The notes: generated by a model not told the origin, from the letters alone. A stretch of DNA of 64,000 nt from Bacteroidota bacterium (GCA_023386585.1 JAEWJM010000025.1:1-64000), one strand, 5' to 3'. Numbered from the stretch's first letter, positions 1-8,625 are shown. Made by a program: numbers and translations.

Positions 1-41
1 CTTCAAACCTCAAACCTCACACCTCACACCTCACACCTAAA
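1..41. repeat. Heptamer tandem array abutting the thyA start codon
   Basis: Six 7-base units can be read: CTTCAAA, CCTCAAA, three copies of CCTCACA, then CCTAAAA, whose last A is the first base of the thyA ATG. The array is cut by the window start, so its full length is unknown. A related array with the same period stands directly before accD (8626-8690). No function is known to me. Confidence 0.75.
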
Positions 42-884
42 ATGCGACAATACCTCGACCTCGTCAACCACGTCCTCGCCAACGGCAACACTAAAAACGA
101 CCGCACCGGAACCGGGACAAAGAGCGTTTTTGGCTATCAGATGCGTTTCGACCTTAATGAAGGCTTTCCGATGGTGACCACCAAAAAGCTGCACCTGAAA
201 TCGATTATATATGAACTGCTATGGTTCTTGAACGGCGATACGAATATCGCATACCTCAACGAGCACGGTGTGAAAATCTGGGATGAATGGGCAGATGAAA
301 ATGGCGAGCTCGGACCGGTTTACGGACACCAATGGCGCAACTGGAATAGCGAGGAAATCGACCAGATCTCGGAGCTTATCGAAACCCTGAAGAAAAACCC
401 CGACAGCAGGCGCATGCTCGTGTCCGCATGGAATCCTTCGGTGCTTCCCGATACTTCAAAGTCTTTTGCCGAAAATGTTGCCAACGGTAAAGCCGCACTT
501 CCGCCTTGCCACGCGTTCTTCCAGTTTTATGTGAGTCCGGCCGACGCCTCCGGAAAGCGCAAATTATCCTGCCAGCTCTACCAGCGCAGTGCCGATATTT
601 TCCTGGGCGTACCGTTCAATATTGCCTCGTACGCACTTTTTACGATGATGGTCGCGCAGGTTTGCGGATACGAGCCGGGCGATTTCATCCACACTTTTGG
701 CGATGCACACATTTACAGCAACCACATTGAGCAACTGCAGCTTCAGCTCACCCGCGAACCGAAGCCGCTGCCAAAAATGAAAATCAATCCTGAAGTGACG
801 GATATTTTCAGCTTCAAATTTGAAGATTTCACCCTCGAAGGCTACGATCCGCATCCGCATATCAAGGGCGCAGTTGCGGTCTAA
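42..884 (+). CDS. thyA: Thymidylate synthase
   Basis: ThyA methylates dUMP to dTMP using methylene-tetrahydrofolate and releases dihydrofolate, which FolA (encoded 1.4 kb downstream) recycles. The 280-residue protein has the family blocks throughout: the N-terminal RTGTGT phosphate-binding segment, the active-site cysteine in LPPCHAFF (about Cys156), the QRSAD arginine/serine block, and the GDAHIYSNH dUMP-binding segment near the C-terminus. It is slightly longer than the 264-residue E. coli enzyme because of an insert of roughly 15 residues just before the active-site cysteine. The ATG at 42 gives a normal N-terminus. No promoter is visible because only 41 bases of repeat precede it. The identification is firm. 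Confidence 0.97.
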   Translation: MRQYLDLVNHVLANGNTKNDRTGTGTKSVFGYQMRFDLNEGFPMVTTKKLHLKSIIYELLWFLNGDTNIAYLNEHGVKIWDEWADENGELGPVYGHQWRNWNSEEIDQISELIETLKKNPDSRRMLVSAWNPSVLPDTSKSFAENVANGKAALPPCHAFFQFYVSPADASGKRKLSCQLYQRSADIFLGVPFNIASYALFTMMVAQVCGYEPGDFIHTFGDAHIYSNHIEQLQLQLTREPKPLPKMKINPEVTDIFSFKFEDFTLEGYDPHPHIKGAVAV

Positions 885-929
885 TTTGCTGCCGTTGGCG
901 ATATTTTCTATATTCCCGGAAATTTTCAG

Positions 930-1874
930 ATGAAGAAAATGCTACTTCCGGCGTTACTGCTGGTAATTTCGATTGCACGCGGACAAAACGTGCGCGATCT
1001 TACTATTTATTCCGACTCGCTCGGCGTCCCGGTAACTGGTCCGGACTGGGTTTTCTATCGCGTAATTGAAGGATACGAAGAAGAAAAACCGCAGTACAAT
1101 GTCAAAGAATACTACAAATCGGGAAAGCTTCGGATGGAAGGCACCATCAACGACAAGCTGATGGAAAAAAGACACGGCCAGTTCGTTCATTATTTCGAAA
1201 ACGGCAAAAAAGAAACTGTTGAAAATTACATCGATGGCCGATTGTTTGGCGGCTATCAGGAGTGGTATGAAAACGGCGGCCAGCGACTCGAAGCCGACTA
1301 TCAGCTTTTCGACAAGAATGACCCCGGAAAGCCGCTGCTGAAAATCACAAGCTTCTGGGACAAATCGGGAAAAATGACCGCCAAAGAGGGTAATGGGACT
1401 TTTGAAGTTCGTGAAGTCAATTATATTTCATCCGGGCCTGTGAAAGACGGATTTATGGACGGCGAATGGAGCGGAAAGGGAATCTACAAAAACATAACTT
1501 TCACTGAAAAATATGCGCAAGGCAGACTCGTTTCAGGCACATCGATCGATCCTGACGGGAATGTACACCAATACACAAAACTCAACGAGCAGCCGTCCTC
1601 CCGAAAGGGAATCGACCAGTTTTATAAATATGTCGCGAAGAACTTCAAAACACCCGATGTTGAAGGGGTAAACGGTACGATTGTCCTCAGGTTTATAGTC
1701 AACAAGGACGGTTCGGTATCGGATGTACAGCTTCTGCGAACGCTTCATCCGCTTTTCGACCAGGAAGCAGTGCGTGTCGTATCGGCCTATCCCGATTGGA
1801 AACCGGGAATGTACCGCGGATTGGAAGCGCGCACTTCTTTTTCGCTGCCAATCAAAATTAAGCTACCTGATTGA
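930..1874 (+). CDS. Secreted YwqK-repeat protein with a TonB C-terminal domain
   Basis: The 314-residue protein begins with a signal peptide (about residues 1-19, ending ARGQ). The middle part carries MORN/YwqK-like repeats of the type YYKSGKLRMEG and YFENGKKETVENY. The last ~90 residues look like a TonB C-terminal domain (GTIVLRFIVNKDGSVSDV, then DQEAVRVV and a WKPG segment). Unlike classical TonB it has no obvious N-terminal membrane anchor or proline-rich spacer, so I infer a periplasmic or surface protein rather than an energy transducer. It lies between thyA and folA, 45 bases after thyA, and may be co-transcribed. Its function is unknown. Confidence 0.7.
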   Translation: MKKMLLPALLLVISIARGQNVRDLTIYSDSLGVPVTGPDWVFYRVIEGYEEEKPQYNVKEYYKSGKLRMEGTINDKLMEKRHGQFVHYFENGKKETVENYIDGRLFGGYQEWYENGGQRLEADYQLFDKNDPGKPLLKITSFWDKSGKMTAKEGNGTFEVREVNYISSGPVKDGFMDGEWSGKGIYKNITFTEKYAQGRLVSGTSIDPDGNVHQYTKLNEQPSSRKGIDQFYKYVAKNFKTPDVEGVNGTIVLRFIVNKDGSVSDVQLLRTLHPLFDQEAVRVVSAYPDWKPGMYRGLEARTSFSLPIKIKLPD

Positions 1875-1882
1875 TAATTTTG
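1875..1882 (+). promoter_or_regulatory. Bacteroidota -7 element for the 2TM protein/folA unit
   Basis: The sequence TAATTTTG matches the Bacteroidota sigma-A -7 consensus TAnnTTTG and lies 34 bases before the ATG at 1916, just after the previous gene's stop. No convincing -33 TTTG is visible. Confidence 0.5.
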
Positions 1883-1915
1883 CCAAAAATTTTATCTTTA
1901 AACAAATTTCTCGGA

Positions 1916-2251
1916 ATGGATAACCAGCAGCACGAACAATACGAATACGCCCGAAAGCGAATCCGGCAGAAGAAGAATGTCTTCGTCCACTTCGTTGTTT
2001 TTGCCATTGGCAGCGTATTCTTGTACATCATCAATAAGATCCTGGACATCGATGCGCCGGAAAATTGGTACCAATGGGCGATTACTGCCTGGGCTTTTGT
2101 GTTCATACTTCACTTCATCAAGGTTTTTGTCACCGATAGTTTTATGAACAAGAATTGGGAACGCCACCAGATTGACAAGCTCGTCGCGATGCAGCAACGC
2201 AAAATTGAAAAACTCCGCTCCCAAGTGGAATCACAAAACATCGAATCCTGA
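1916..2251 (+). CDS. 2TM-domain membrane protein
   Basis: This 111-residue protein has two hydrophobic segments (VFVHFVVFAIGSVFLYIIN and WAITAWAFVFILHFIKVFV) separated by a short polar loop. It ends in a charged, probably helical tail (KLVAMQQRKIEKLRSQ). The layout fits the 2TM domain family found as small proteins or histidine-kinase N-termini in flavobacteria. I chose the ATG at 1916 rather than the upstream TTG at 1871, because the earlier start would overlap both the preceding stop and the likely promoter. Its TGA overlaps the folA ATG (TGATG), so the two are translationally coupled. The role is unknown. Confidence 0.75.
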   Translation: MDNQQHEQYEYARKRIRQKKNVFVHFVVFAIGSVFLYIINKILDIDAPENWYQWAITAWAFVFILHFIKVFVTDSFMNKNWERHQIDKLVAMQQRKIEKLRSQVESQNIES

Positions 2252-2763
2252 TGGTTATTCTCATCGCGGCCGTCGGGCGCAATTCCGAACTCGGCAAAGA
2301 CAACCAGCTTTTGTGGCATTTGCCGGACGATTTTAAGCGGTTCAAGCAAGTCACCACCGGCCATTACATCATCATGGGAAGAAAAACATTTGAGTCTTTC
2401 CCGAAATTGCTCCCAAATCGGACACACGTAATTATTACTCGTCAGGAAAATTACCATCCTGAGGGTTGCATCATCGCCTCTGGAATCGAAGATGCACTTG
2501 CAAAATGCCCCGAAAACGAAGATGTTTTTGTGATTGGCGGCGGTGAAATCTTTAAACTTGCGATGCCTTTTGCCGATAAGCTCGACCTGACGGAAGTCGA
2601 TGCCAGCTTTGACGCCGATACGTTTTTCCCGATGCCCGACATGTCGCAGTGGGTTTGCAACTGGGCGCTGCATCACCCGAAGGACGACGCGCACCAATAC
2701 GATTTTACTTTCCGCAATTACATCCGGCGCGATCCTTCGCAGGTTTCCCGTTTGGGCAAATAG
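2251..2763 (+). CDS. folA: Dihydrofolate reductase
   Basis: FolA reduces dihydrofolate to tetrahydrofolate with NADPH, closing the thymidylate cycle with ThyA upstream. The 170 residues show the family signature: an IAAVGRNSELGKDNQLLWHLPDD start containing the Met20-type loop and the catalytic acidic residue in LPDD, then IIMGRKTFESF (NADPH binding) and VIGGGEIFKLAMPFADKL. The length matches bacterial chromosomal enzymes. The start ATG overlaps the stop of the preceding 2TM gene. Confidence 0.96.
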   Translation: MVILIAAVGRNSELGKDNQLLWHLPDDFKRFKQVTTGHYIIMGRKTFESFPKLLPNRTHVIITRQENYHPEGCIIASGIEDALAKCPENEDVFVIGGGEIFKLAMPFADKLDLTEVDASFDADTFFPMPDMSQWVCNWALHHPKDDAHQYDFTFRNYIRRDPSQVSRLGK

Positions 2764-2766
2764 CGT

Positions 2767-2774
2767 TACCTTTG
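2767..2774 (+). promoter_or_regulatory. Bacteroidota -7 element for ubiE/menG
   Basis: TACCTTTG matches TAnnTTTG and stands 15 bases before the ATG at 2790, directly after the folA stop. The short leader is typical of flavobacterial genes. A TTTG at 2751-2754 is only 12 bases upstream, too close for a standard -33 box. Confidence 0.55.
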
Positions 2775-2789
2775 CGCAAAATCAGACCT

Positions 2790-3524
2790 ATGGCAGAAAA
2801 CGTCACCCCATATAAAGATTCCACGCTTGGAAAAAAAGAGCAGGTCTCGAAAATGTTCGACGCCATTTCCGGCGGATACGACAAGCTCAACCGGGTGATT
2901 TCGTTTGGCATAGATGTCAAATGGCGAAGGAAAGTGCGAAAACTCGTTGCGGCAGTTCATCCGAAGGAAATCCTCGATATTGCCACCGGAACCGGAGATC
3001 TTGCCATTATGATGAGCGACATCGACGGCGCCTCGATTACCGGAATTGACATTTCGGAGGGAATGCTTGAAGTCGGGCGCAAAAAGGTCGCAATGAAAGA
3101 CTTGTCGTCTAAAATCACACTAACGCTTGCCGATTCGGAAGAAATGCCATACGCCGACAATTCGTTTGATGCGATAACGGTTGGCTTTGGAATACGCAAT
3201 TTCGAGCATCTTGAGAAAGGGCTGGCAGAAATCCTGCGCGTACTTCGTCCCGGCGGCGTATTCGTAATCCTTGAGACTTCGATTCCTGAAAAGACTCCTT
3301 TCCGGCAGGGCTACAAGCTATATACGAAGGCGATACTTCCGCTGATAGGCAAGCTTTTTTCAAAAGACCGCGTTGCCTACGGATATCTTTGCGAGTCGGC
3401 ATCGGTTTTTCCATACGGCGAAAAACTGAACAATATTTTACGGAAAATCGGGTTTATAAACGTTGTTTCCATACCGCAGACGTTCGGTGTGGCCACCATT
3501 TATTCCGCTTCCAAAAACACATGA
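2790..3524 (+). CDS. ubiE: Demethylmenaquinone methyltransferase
   Basis: This class I SAM methyltransferase carries out the final C-methylation of menaquinone biosynthesis (UbiE/MenG family). Flavobacteria respire with menaquinone, so the demethylmenaquinone activity is the expected one. The 244 residues contain the N-terminal VSKMFDAISGGYDKLNRV block, the SAM-binding motif ILDIATGTGDLAI, and the UbiE signature GFGIRNFEHLEKGL with RVLRPGG. An open frame extends upstream to 2649, but that would overlap folA in another frame and pass through the promoter, so the ATG at 2790 is preferred. The stop overlaps the porT start (ATGA), a pairing common in Bacteroidota. Confidence 0.93.
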   Translation: MAENVTPYKDSTLGKKEQVSKMFDAISGGYDKLNRVISFGIDVKWRRKVRKLVAAVHPKEILDIATGTGDLAIMMSDIDGASITGIDISEGMLEVGRKKVAMKDLSSKITLTLADSEEMPYADNSFDAITVGFGIRNFEHLEKGLAEILRVLRPGGVFVILETSIPEKTPFRQGYKLYTKAILPLIGKLFSKDRVAYGYLCESASVFPYGEKLNNILRKIGFINVVSIPQTFGVATIYSASKNT

Positions 3525-4216
3525 GAAGACTCGCCGCCATACTTTGCTTTTTGACCCTGATGCCAATTTCCGGATTTTCCCAATTTGGCCGCGACCCGCT
3601 GATAAACCTCGAGAATTTCGATAAACAGCGCGTTCACTGGGGTTATTTTTTGGGATTCAACTCCTACGATTTTAAGATCGATTACAAGACACCACAACCG
3701 GATGTTTTGGTGCAATCGACTACAGGTTTTAATGTCGGACTGATCGGAAACCTGCGGCTGACGGAATACGTCGACCTTCGGTTTGAACCGGGATTGTATT
3801 ATACGCAGCGCAACCTTACGTACCCAAATTTCACCAACGAAATCGATGCGCTTCGGGAAGTCCGCTCAACCTATATACATTTTCCCTTATTGCTGAAACT
3901 ATCATCGCTTCGAACGGGAAATATCCGGCCTTATCTTTTGGGAGGATTGTCATCGACGCTCAATCTTTCGAGCAATGAGAAGTCGCGCGACGATAACCTG
4001 GAACAGCGTTTCAGGGTGAAAACCTGGTCAACGAATTACGAACTCGGATTTGGGATCGACCTCTATTTCGAATACTTTAAATTTTCGCCGTCGATTCGTG
4101 GTGTTTTCGGGATCAACGATGAGCTTGTGCGGGACAACGATCCGAACAGCCCGTGGACGTCAAACATCCAGTCGCTGAAAACACGCGCAGTCCTGATCAA
4201 TTTCAGCTTCCACTAG
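3521..4216 (+). CDS. porT: PorT/SprT-type outer-membrane beta-barrel protein (type IX secretion)
   Basis: PorT (SprT in F. johnsoniae) is an outer-membrane barrel needed for T9SS secretion and gliding. The 231-residue product has a cleavable signal peptide (MRRLAAILCFLTLMPISGFSQ) followed by alternating hydrophobic strands typical of a small barrel (for example HWGYFLGFNSYDFKI and RFEPGLYYTQRNL). It ends in an aromatic strand, LINFSFH. The start overlaps the ubiE stop (ATGA), which excludes the longer upstream reading. Identification rests on the ubiE-porT neighbourhood and remembered family sequence rather than a catalytic motif. The same window encodes a T9SS cargo, the amylase at 43642-46524. 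Its 3' end overlaps the convergent gene by 14 bases. Confidence 0.8.
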   Translation: MRRLAAILCFLTLMPISGFSQFGRDPLINLENFDKQRVHWGYFLGFNSYDFKIDYKTPQPDVLVQSTTGFNVGLIGNLRLTEYVDLRFEPGLYYTQRNLTYPNFTNEIDALREVRSTYIHFPLLLKLSSLRTGNIRPYLLGGLSSTLNLSSNEKSRDDNLEQRFRVKTWSTNYELGFGIDLYFEYFKFSPSIRGVFGINDELVRDNDPNSPWTSNIQSLKTRAVLINFSFH

Positions 4217-4931
4217 GATTTATTCTGCGGAATTCACTTAAAACAACGGCAGTTGCCATCGCGACGTTAAGGCTTTCTGCTTTTTGCAGTTCACCAAAAC
4301 GCGGAATTGAGATCTTTCGCTGAACCTGTTTTGCGATCTTGTCCGATATTCCGTTGGCCTCGTTGCCAAAGACCACGATGGCGTCGGCCGGCAATGCGTT
4401 AGTGTAGATATTTCCTCCATCCATGAAAGTTCCGTAAACATTGTTTTTTTGGTGAAGAAACTGTTCAAGATCTTCGTAAAAAACCGAAACCCTGGCAATC
4501 GAACCCATTGTTGCCTGGATCGCTTTCGGATTGTAGACATCGGCCGATTCCTTTGAGCAAACTACCTGCTTTACGCCAAACCAATCGCAAAGCCGGATGA
4601 TCGTTCCCAGATTTCCGGGATCGCGAACATCGTCAAGTACGATCGTAAAAACTCCTTCCGCGGGAACATCGTCGGCTGCCATCCTGAAAACCGCAAGGCA
4701 GTTGTTGCTTGCCGTCAGCGAACTCATTTTTTTGAGTTCGGCTGCTGTAACCGAAACTGCCGGAATATCGGTAAAAACCGGTTCGCTCTGATAAAGCTGC
4801 TCGAGGGCAAAACGCGAGTGCAGCAGCTCCGAAATCACCTTTGCTCCTTCGGCGGTAAACAGCCCTTGCGAATGGCGTAACTTTTTTTGCTGCAGCCCTG
4901 TGATAACCTTTATTTGGTTTTTGCTAACCAT
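4203..4931 (-). CDS. TrmH/SpoU-family RNA 2'-O-methyltransferase
   Basis: This SPOUT-fold enzyme is predicted to 2'-O-methylate ribose in rRNA or tRNA with SAM. The 242 residues contain an N-terminal substrate-binding segment (QQKKLRHSQGLFTAEGAKV) and the three SpoU motifs: RDPGNLGTIIR, GNEANGIS and ESLNVAMATAV. These lie in the C-terminal half and build the knotted cofactor site. The exact target nucleotide cannot be told from sequence. The ATG at 4931 is chosen because family members start just before the KxxxGLxxKKxR block. That ATG shares bases with a + strand ATG (CCATGG, 4928-4933) that may start tamL, so the two genes overlap head to head. Confidence 0.9.
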   Translation of the reverse strand: MVSKNQIKVITGLQQKKLRHSQGLFTAEGAKVISELLHSRFALEQLYQSEPVFTDIPAVSVTAAELKKMSSLTASNNCLAVFRMAADDVPAEGVFTIVLDDVRDPGNLGTIIRLCDWFGVKQVVCSKESADVYNPKAIQATMGSIARVSVFYEDLEQFLHQKNNVYGTFMDGGNIYTNALPADAIVVFGNEANGISDKIAKQVQRKISIPRFGELQKAESLNVAMATAVVLSEFRRINPSGS

Positions 4932-7509
4932 GGAAAAAATGTACTTTTGGCTAAATATCCAATCGTTGAGAATACGTCCCGCAAAAATATCATTAATTAT
5001 CCTAACAGGAATAATTATGTCGGCTTGCAACACTACCAGGCGTGTTCCCGAAAACAAGCACCTGCTGATGAAAAACCAGGTGGTCGTAAACGGAAAGACC
5101 GAAACCAACGACGATGTTACCGAGCTCATTTACCAAAAACCAAACAGTTCGATCTTAGGATACCGGCTTCGGCTGAACCTATACAATTTGGCCAAGAAGA
5201 ATCCCGATTCGTCGTATTGGGCCAAGTTTACGCGCAAACCCGGAAAATACAAACGAATGGCCAAGTTGCTGTCCAAAAAACAGGTCAACCGGCTCGGCAA
5301 ATCGTTCTGGTATTTCGGCATCCACAATTTCCTGAAGAAATCAGGCGAAGCGCCGGTGATCCTCGATGAGCGGAGCACGAAAAAATCGGCTGCGCGCCTA
5401 AAGGCATATTATTTCAATAACGGTTATTTCGACGCGGTTACTAGTTTTAAAGTCGACACCATCGCCGCAAAAAAAGCGCGGGTGACCTATACGGTTACCA
5501 CGAAATCGCCTTACATTCTCGACACCATTAGCCGGCGCATTTCGACTCCGGTTCTCGATTCGCTGTACCAGGCAATTCCTTCTGCATCGTTCCTAAAAAG
5601 TGGCCAGCATTATAAGACGGTAAATTTCGATCAGGAAAAGGAACGGATTACAACGTACTTCAGGAACCACGGCGTTTTCCGGTTTCAGCAGAATTACGTG
5701 AAATACGATGTTGACACCGTTGGGACCGGGAAAAAAGCCAATGTAAAGTTGATCATTGACGACTATTCCTACCGTGCAAACGATACAACCCGAACAGAAC
5801 CTTTCAAACTTTACAAGATCAGCGGCGTGAATGTTTACACTTCGACTCCGGCAGATAAAACGTTTACGACGATCACCGACAGCACTGAATACGGCAACTT
5901 CAAGATCTTCAGCAGTGGGAAGTTGCGTTACAAACCAAAAGCGATTACTGATGCAATTTTGATAAACAAGGGAAATCTTTTTGCAGATTATCGGACCACG
6001 CTGACTTCACGCTACCTGAGCAATCTGCACGTTTTCAATTATCCGGCGATACAATACCAGCCCGACAGCACCGGAAACGGACTGGTCGCCAACATTTATC
6101 TTGTGTCGAAGGAAAAATACACCTTTCACGCCGGAGTCGATTTCACGCACTCCAACATTCAGGACTTCGGGATTGCAGGAACGACATCGGTTACGATAAG
6201 GAATATTTTCCGGGGCGCTGAGACATTGGATATTGCTGCACGTGGAAACATAGGGTCATCGAAAGATTTTGCAAATCCTGATGACACATTCTTCAACGTT
6301 TCGGAATATGGCGCCGATGTAAAACTCTCGCTTCCGCGGATATTGTTCCCCGTAAAAACCGAACGGCTGCTGCCTAAAACAATGATTCCTTCAACGGCGA
6401 TCAGTTTTGGTATCGCCAAGCAACGAAACATCGGACTCGACAAGGAAAATTTTACGGGCGCGATGACTTACAACTGGACGCCAAAACGATATTCGAGTGC
6501 ACGATTTGACCTTTTCAACATTCAATATGTAAACAATGTGAACGTTGGGAATTACTTCCGGGTTTACCGATCTTCCTATTCTGCGCTTAACGACCTGGCT
6601 CACGATTACAACGCAAATCCCATCTATTTTGACAGCAAAGGCGATCTGATAATCGATGCCGGAACGAATGCATTTATAAATGATGTCATTGGCCCGAGCC
6701 CGGTGATCACTTTGTCTGATAATGATCTGAAAACGGTCAGGAGCATTTCGGAGCGGCGCACGCGGCTAACCGAAAACAACCTGATTTTCGCCACCAGCTA
6801 CAGTTTTTCGAGGACGACAAAAACCGATCTGACCGACGACGATTTTCACGTTTTCCGCACCAAAATCGAATCGGCGGGCAACTTCTTTTCGCTTATCGCA
6901 CGATTTTCAAAACAACTGGAAAATCAGAATGGAAACAACACTTTTCTCGGCGTCGAATATTCGCAATACATAAAAACCGAATTCGAGTTCATCAAACATT
7001 GGGACATGGGACGCAAGAAAGTCCTGGCGATGCGGTTGTTTGGCGGAATTGCAATTCCGTATGGCAACTCGAACAGCGTTCCTTTCTCAAGAAGTTACTT
7101 CGCCGGCGGATCCAACGATAACCGCGCCTGGAAATCGTACGGTTTGGGCCCGGGACGCGCCGAGACGATATACGATTTCAACGAGGCCAACATGAAACTT
7201 GCGTTCAGTACCGAATACCGGTTTAATATTTTTGGCGGCTTCAACGGCGCGCTCTTCGTAGATACCGGAAATATCTGGAACGTGCTCGATAATGTTACTG
7301 ACGAAAAAGCGGTTTTCGAGAATTTCAGGTCGCTTGGCGAAATGGCCGTCGGATCGGGTTTCGGACTCCGCTATGACTTTAATTTCTTTGTCGTCAGGCT
7401 TGACGTGGGCTTCAAAACATACAATCCGGCCGATGACAATCAAAAGTGGTTCAGGGACTATAATTTCAGCAATTCCGTTCTAAATATCGGTATTAATTAC
7501 CCTTTCTGA
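4930..7509 (+). CDS. tamL: TamL-like outer-membrane assembly lipoprotein (Omp85 superfamily)
   Basis: TamL is the Bacteroidota counterpart of TamA, an Omp85 barrel thought to work with TamB in outer-membrane assembly. From the ATG at 4930 the product is 859 residues. It has a lipoprotein signal (SLIILTGIIMSAC, with lipobox cysteine), a POTRA-like periplasmic region (about residues 40-380), and a long C-terminal Bac_surface_Ag-type barrel. The barrel has family features such as SRSYFAGGSNDNRAWKSYGLGPG, GSGFGLRYDFNFFVVRLDVG and a terminal NIGINYPF strand. Alternative starts are ATG 4939 (short n-region) and 4900. No tamB lies nearby. The 5' end overlaps the divergent methyltransferase gene. Confidence 0.85.
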   Translation: MEKMYFWLNIQSLRIRPAKISLIILTGIIMSACNTTRRVPENKHLLMKNQVVVNGKTETNDDVTELIYQKPNSSILGYRLRLNLYNLAKKNPDSSYWAKFTRKPGKYKRMAKLLSKKQVNRLGKSFWYFGIHNFLKKSGEAPVILDERSTKKSAARLKAYYFNNGYFDAVTSFKVDTIAAKKARVTYTVTTKSPYILDTISRRISTPVLDSLYQAIPSASFLKSGQHYKTVNFDQEKERITTYFRNHGVFRFQQNYVKYDVDTVGTGKKANVKLIIDDYSYRANDTTRTEPFKLYKISGVNVYTSTPADKTFTTITDSTEYGNFKIFSSGKLRYKPKAITDAILINKGNLFADYRTTLTSRYLSNLHVFNYPAIQYQPDSTGNGLVANIYLVSKEKYTFHAGVDFTHSNIQDFGIAGTTSVTIRNIFRGAETLDIAARGNIGSSKDFANPDDTFFNVSEYGADVKLSLPRILFPVKTERLLPKTMIPSTAISFGIAKQRNIGLDKENFTGAMTYNWTPKRYSSARFDLFNIQYVNNVNVGNYFRVYRSSYSALNDLAHDYNANPIYFDSKGDLIIDAGTNAFINDVIGPSPVITLSDNDLKTVRSISERRTRLTENNLIFATSYSFSRTTKTDLTDDDFHVFRTKIESAGNFFSLIARFSKQLENQNGNNTFLGVEYSQYIKTEFEFIKHWDMGRKKVLAMRLFGGIAIPYGNSNSVPFSRSYFAGGSNDNRAWKSYGLGPGRAETIYDFNEANMKLAFSTEYRFNIFGGFNGALFVDTGNIWNVLDNVTDEKAVFENFRSLGEMAVGSGFGLRYDFNFFVVRLDVGFKTYNPADDNQKWFRDYNFSNSVLNIGINYPF
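4982..4989 (-). promoter_or_regulatory. Candidate -7 element for the TrmH-family gene inside tamL
   Basis: On the minus strand this reads TATTTTTG (TAnnTTTG), about 51 bases before the ATG at 4931. It falls within the signal-peptide codons of tamL, so the promoter of one gene would be embedded in the coding sequence of its divergent neighbour. No -33 box is obvious. Confidence 0.35.
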
Positions 7510-7521
7510 AGCAATTTTATT

Positions 7522-7529
7522 TAATTTTG
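7522..7529 (+). promoter_or_regulatory. Bacteroidota -7 element for fbaA
   Basis: TAATTTTG matches TAnnTTTG, 24 bases before the fbaA ATG at 7554. It supports the 7554 start over an in-frame ATG at 7527 that would overlap the element. Confidence 0.55.
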
Positions 7530-7553
7530 TTCCCTAACCAAAAAACCAAAATC

Positions 7554-8621
7554 ATGGCTCACAATATAAAACCGGGCGTCGCTACCGGAGATGAAGTCCA
7601 GGCGATTTTCCGCTATGCTAAAGAACGAGGTTTTGCGCTTCCCGCAGTAAACGTAACCGGTTCAAGTACGATTAATGGCGTATTGGAAACCGCTGCGAAG
7701 CTGAATGCGCCGGTAATCATCCAGTTTTCGAACGGAGGCGCAGCTTTCAATGCGGGAAAAGGCCTTTCGAATGCAAACGAAAAAGCTGCGATCGCGGGCG
7801 GAATCGCGGGAGCAAAGCACATTCATACGCTAGCGGAAGCCTACGGAGCAACCGTAATATTGCATACCGACCATTGCGCAAAGAAACTTCTGCCGTGGGT
7901 TGACGGACTGCTGGAGGCATCCGAAAAGCATTTTGCCCAAACGGGGAAACCATTGTACAGCTCACACATGCTCGATCTTTCCGAAGAGCCGATTGCCGAA
8001 AACATCGAGACTTGCAAGAAGTACCTCGAGCGCATGGATAAAATGGGAATGACTTTGGAAATTGAGTTGGGAATAACAGGCGGCGAGGAAGATGGCGTGG
8101 ACAATTCTGACGTTGACAGCTCAAAACTATATACGCAGCCTGAAGAAGTGGCTTTCGCTTACGAAGAGCTCTCAAAGGTGAGTCCGCGTTTCACAATTGC
8201 AGCAGCTTTCGGCAATGTGCACGGAGTTTACAAACCGGGGAATGTCAAACTTACTCCGAAAATCCTGAGAAATTCACAGCATTATGTCCAGGAAAAATTC
8301 AACACCGGCCACAACCCTGTTGATTTTGTATTCCACGGCGGTTCGGGATCTTCACTTGAGGAAATCCGCGAAGCGATCAGCTACGGAGTCATCAAGATGA
8401 ATATCGATACCGATCTCCAGTTCGCCTTTACCGAAGGAATCCGCGATTACATGCTGAAAAATATCGACTATCTGAAAACACAGATCGGAAATCCTGAAGG
8501 TCCGGAAGCGCCAAACAAAAAGCATTACGACCCGCGCAAATGGGTTCGTGAAGGCGAGTTGACTTTCAACAAACGGCTCGAGCAGGCGTTCGCCGACCTT
8601 AATAATATAAACACATTGTAA
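7554..8621 (+). CDS. fbaA: Class II fructose-bisphosphate aldolase
   Basis: This zinc-dependent enzyme reversibly splits fructose-1,6-bisphosphate into dihydroxyacetone phosphate and glyceraldehyde-3-phosphate in glycolysis and gluconeogenesis. The 355 residues match the class IIA (E. coli FbaA-like) type. They show the zinc-binding HTDHCAKK, the glutamate-rich EIELGITGGEEDGVDN segment, the zinc histidine in FGNVHGVYKPGNVKL, and the phosphate-binding HGGSGSSLEEI and MNIDTDLQFAF blocks. The length equals the family norm. It is followed by the heptamer repeat and then accD. Confidence 0.96.
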   Translation: MAHNIKPGVATGDEVQAIFRYAKERGFALPAVNVTGSSTINGVLETAAKLNAPVIIQFSNGGAAFNAGKGLSNANEKAAIAGGIAGAKHIHTLAEAYGATVILHTDHCAKKLLPWVDGLLEASEKHFAQTGKPLYSSHMLDLSEEPIAENIETCKKYLERMDKMGMTLEIELGITGGEEDGVDNSDVDSSKLYTQPEEVAFAYEELSKVSPRFTIAAAFGNVHGVYKPGNVKLTPKILRNSQHYVQEKFNTGHNPVDFVFHGGSGSSLEEIREAISYGVIKMNIDTDLQFAFTEGIRDYMLKNIDYLKTQIGNPEGPEAPNKKHYDPRKWVREGELTFNKRLEQAFADLNNINTL

Positions 8622-8625
8622 AAAA

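Noticed and set aside
2649..2789. N-terminal extension of the ubiE reading frame into folA
   Set aside because: It would overlap folA in another frame and pass through the TACCTTTG promoter element; family members start at the equivalent of 2790.
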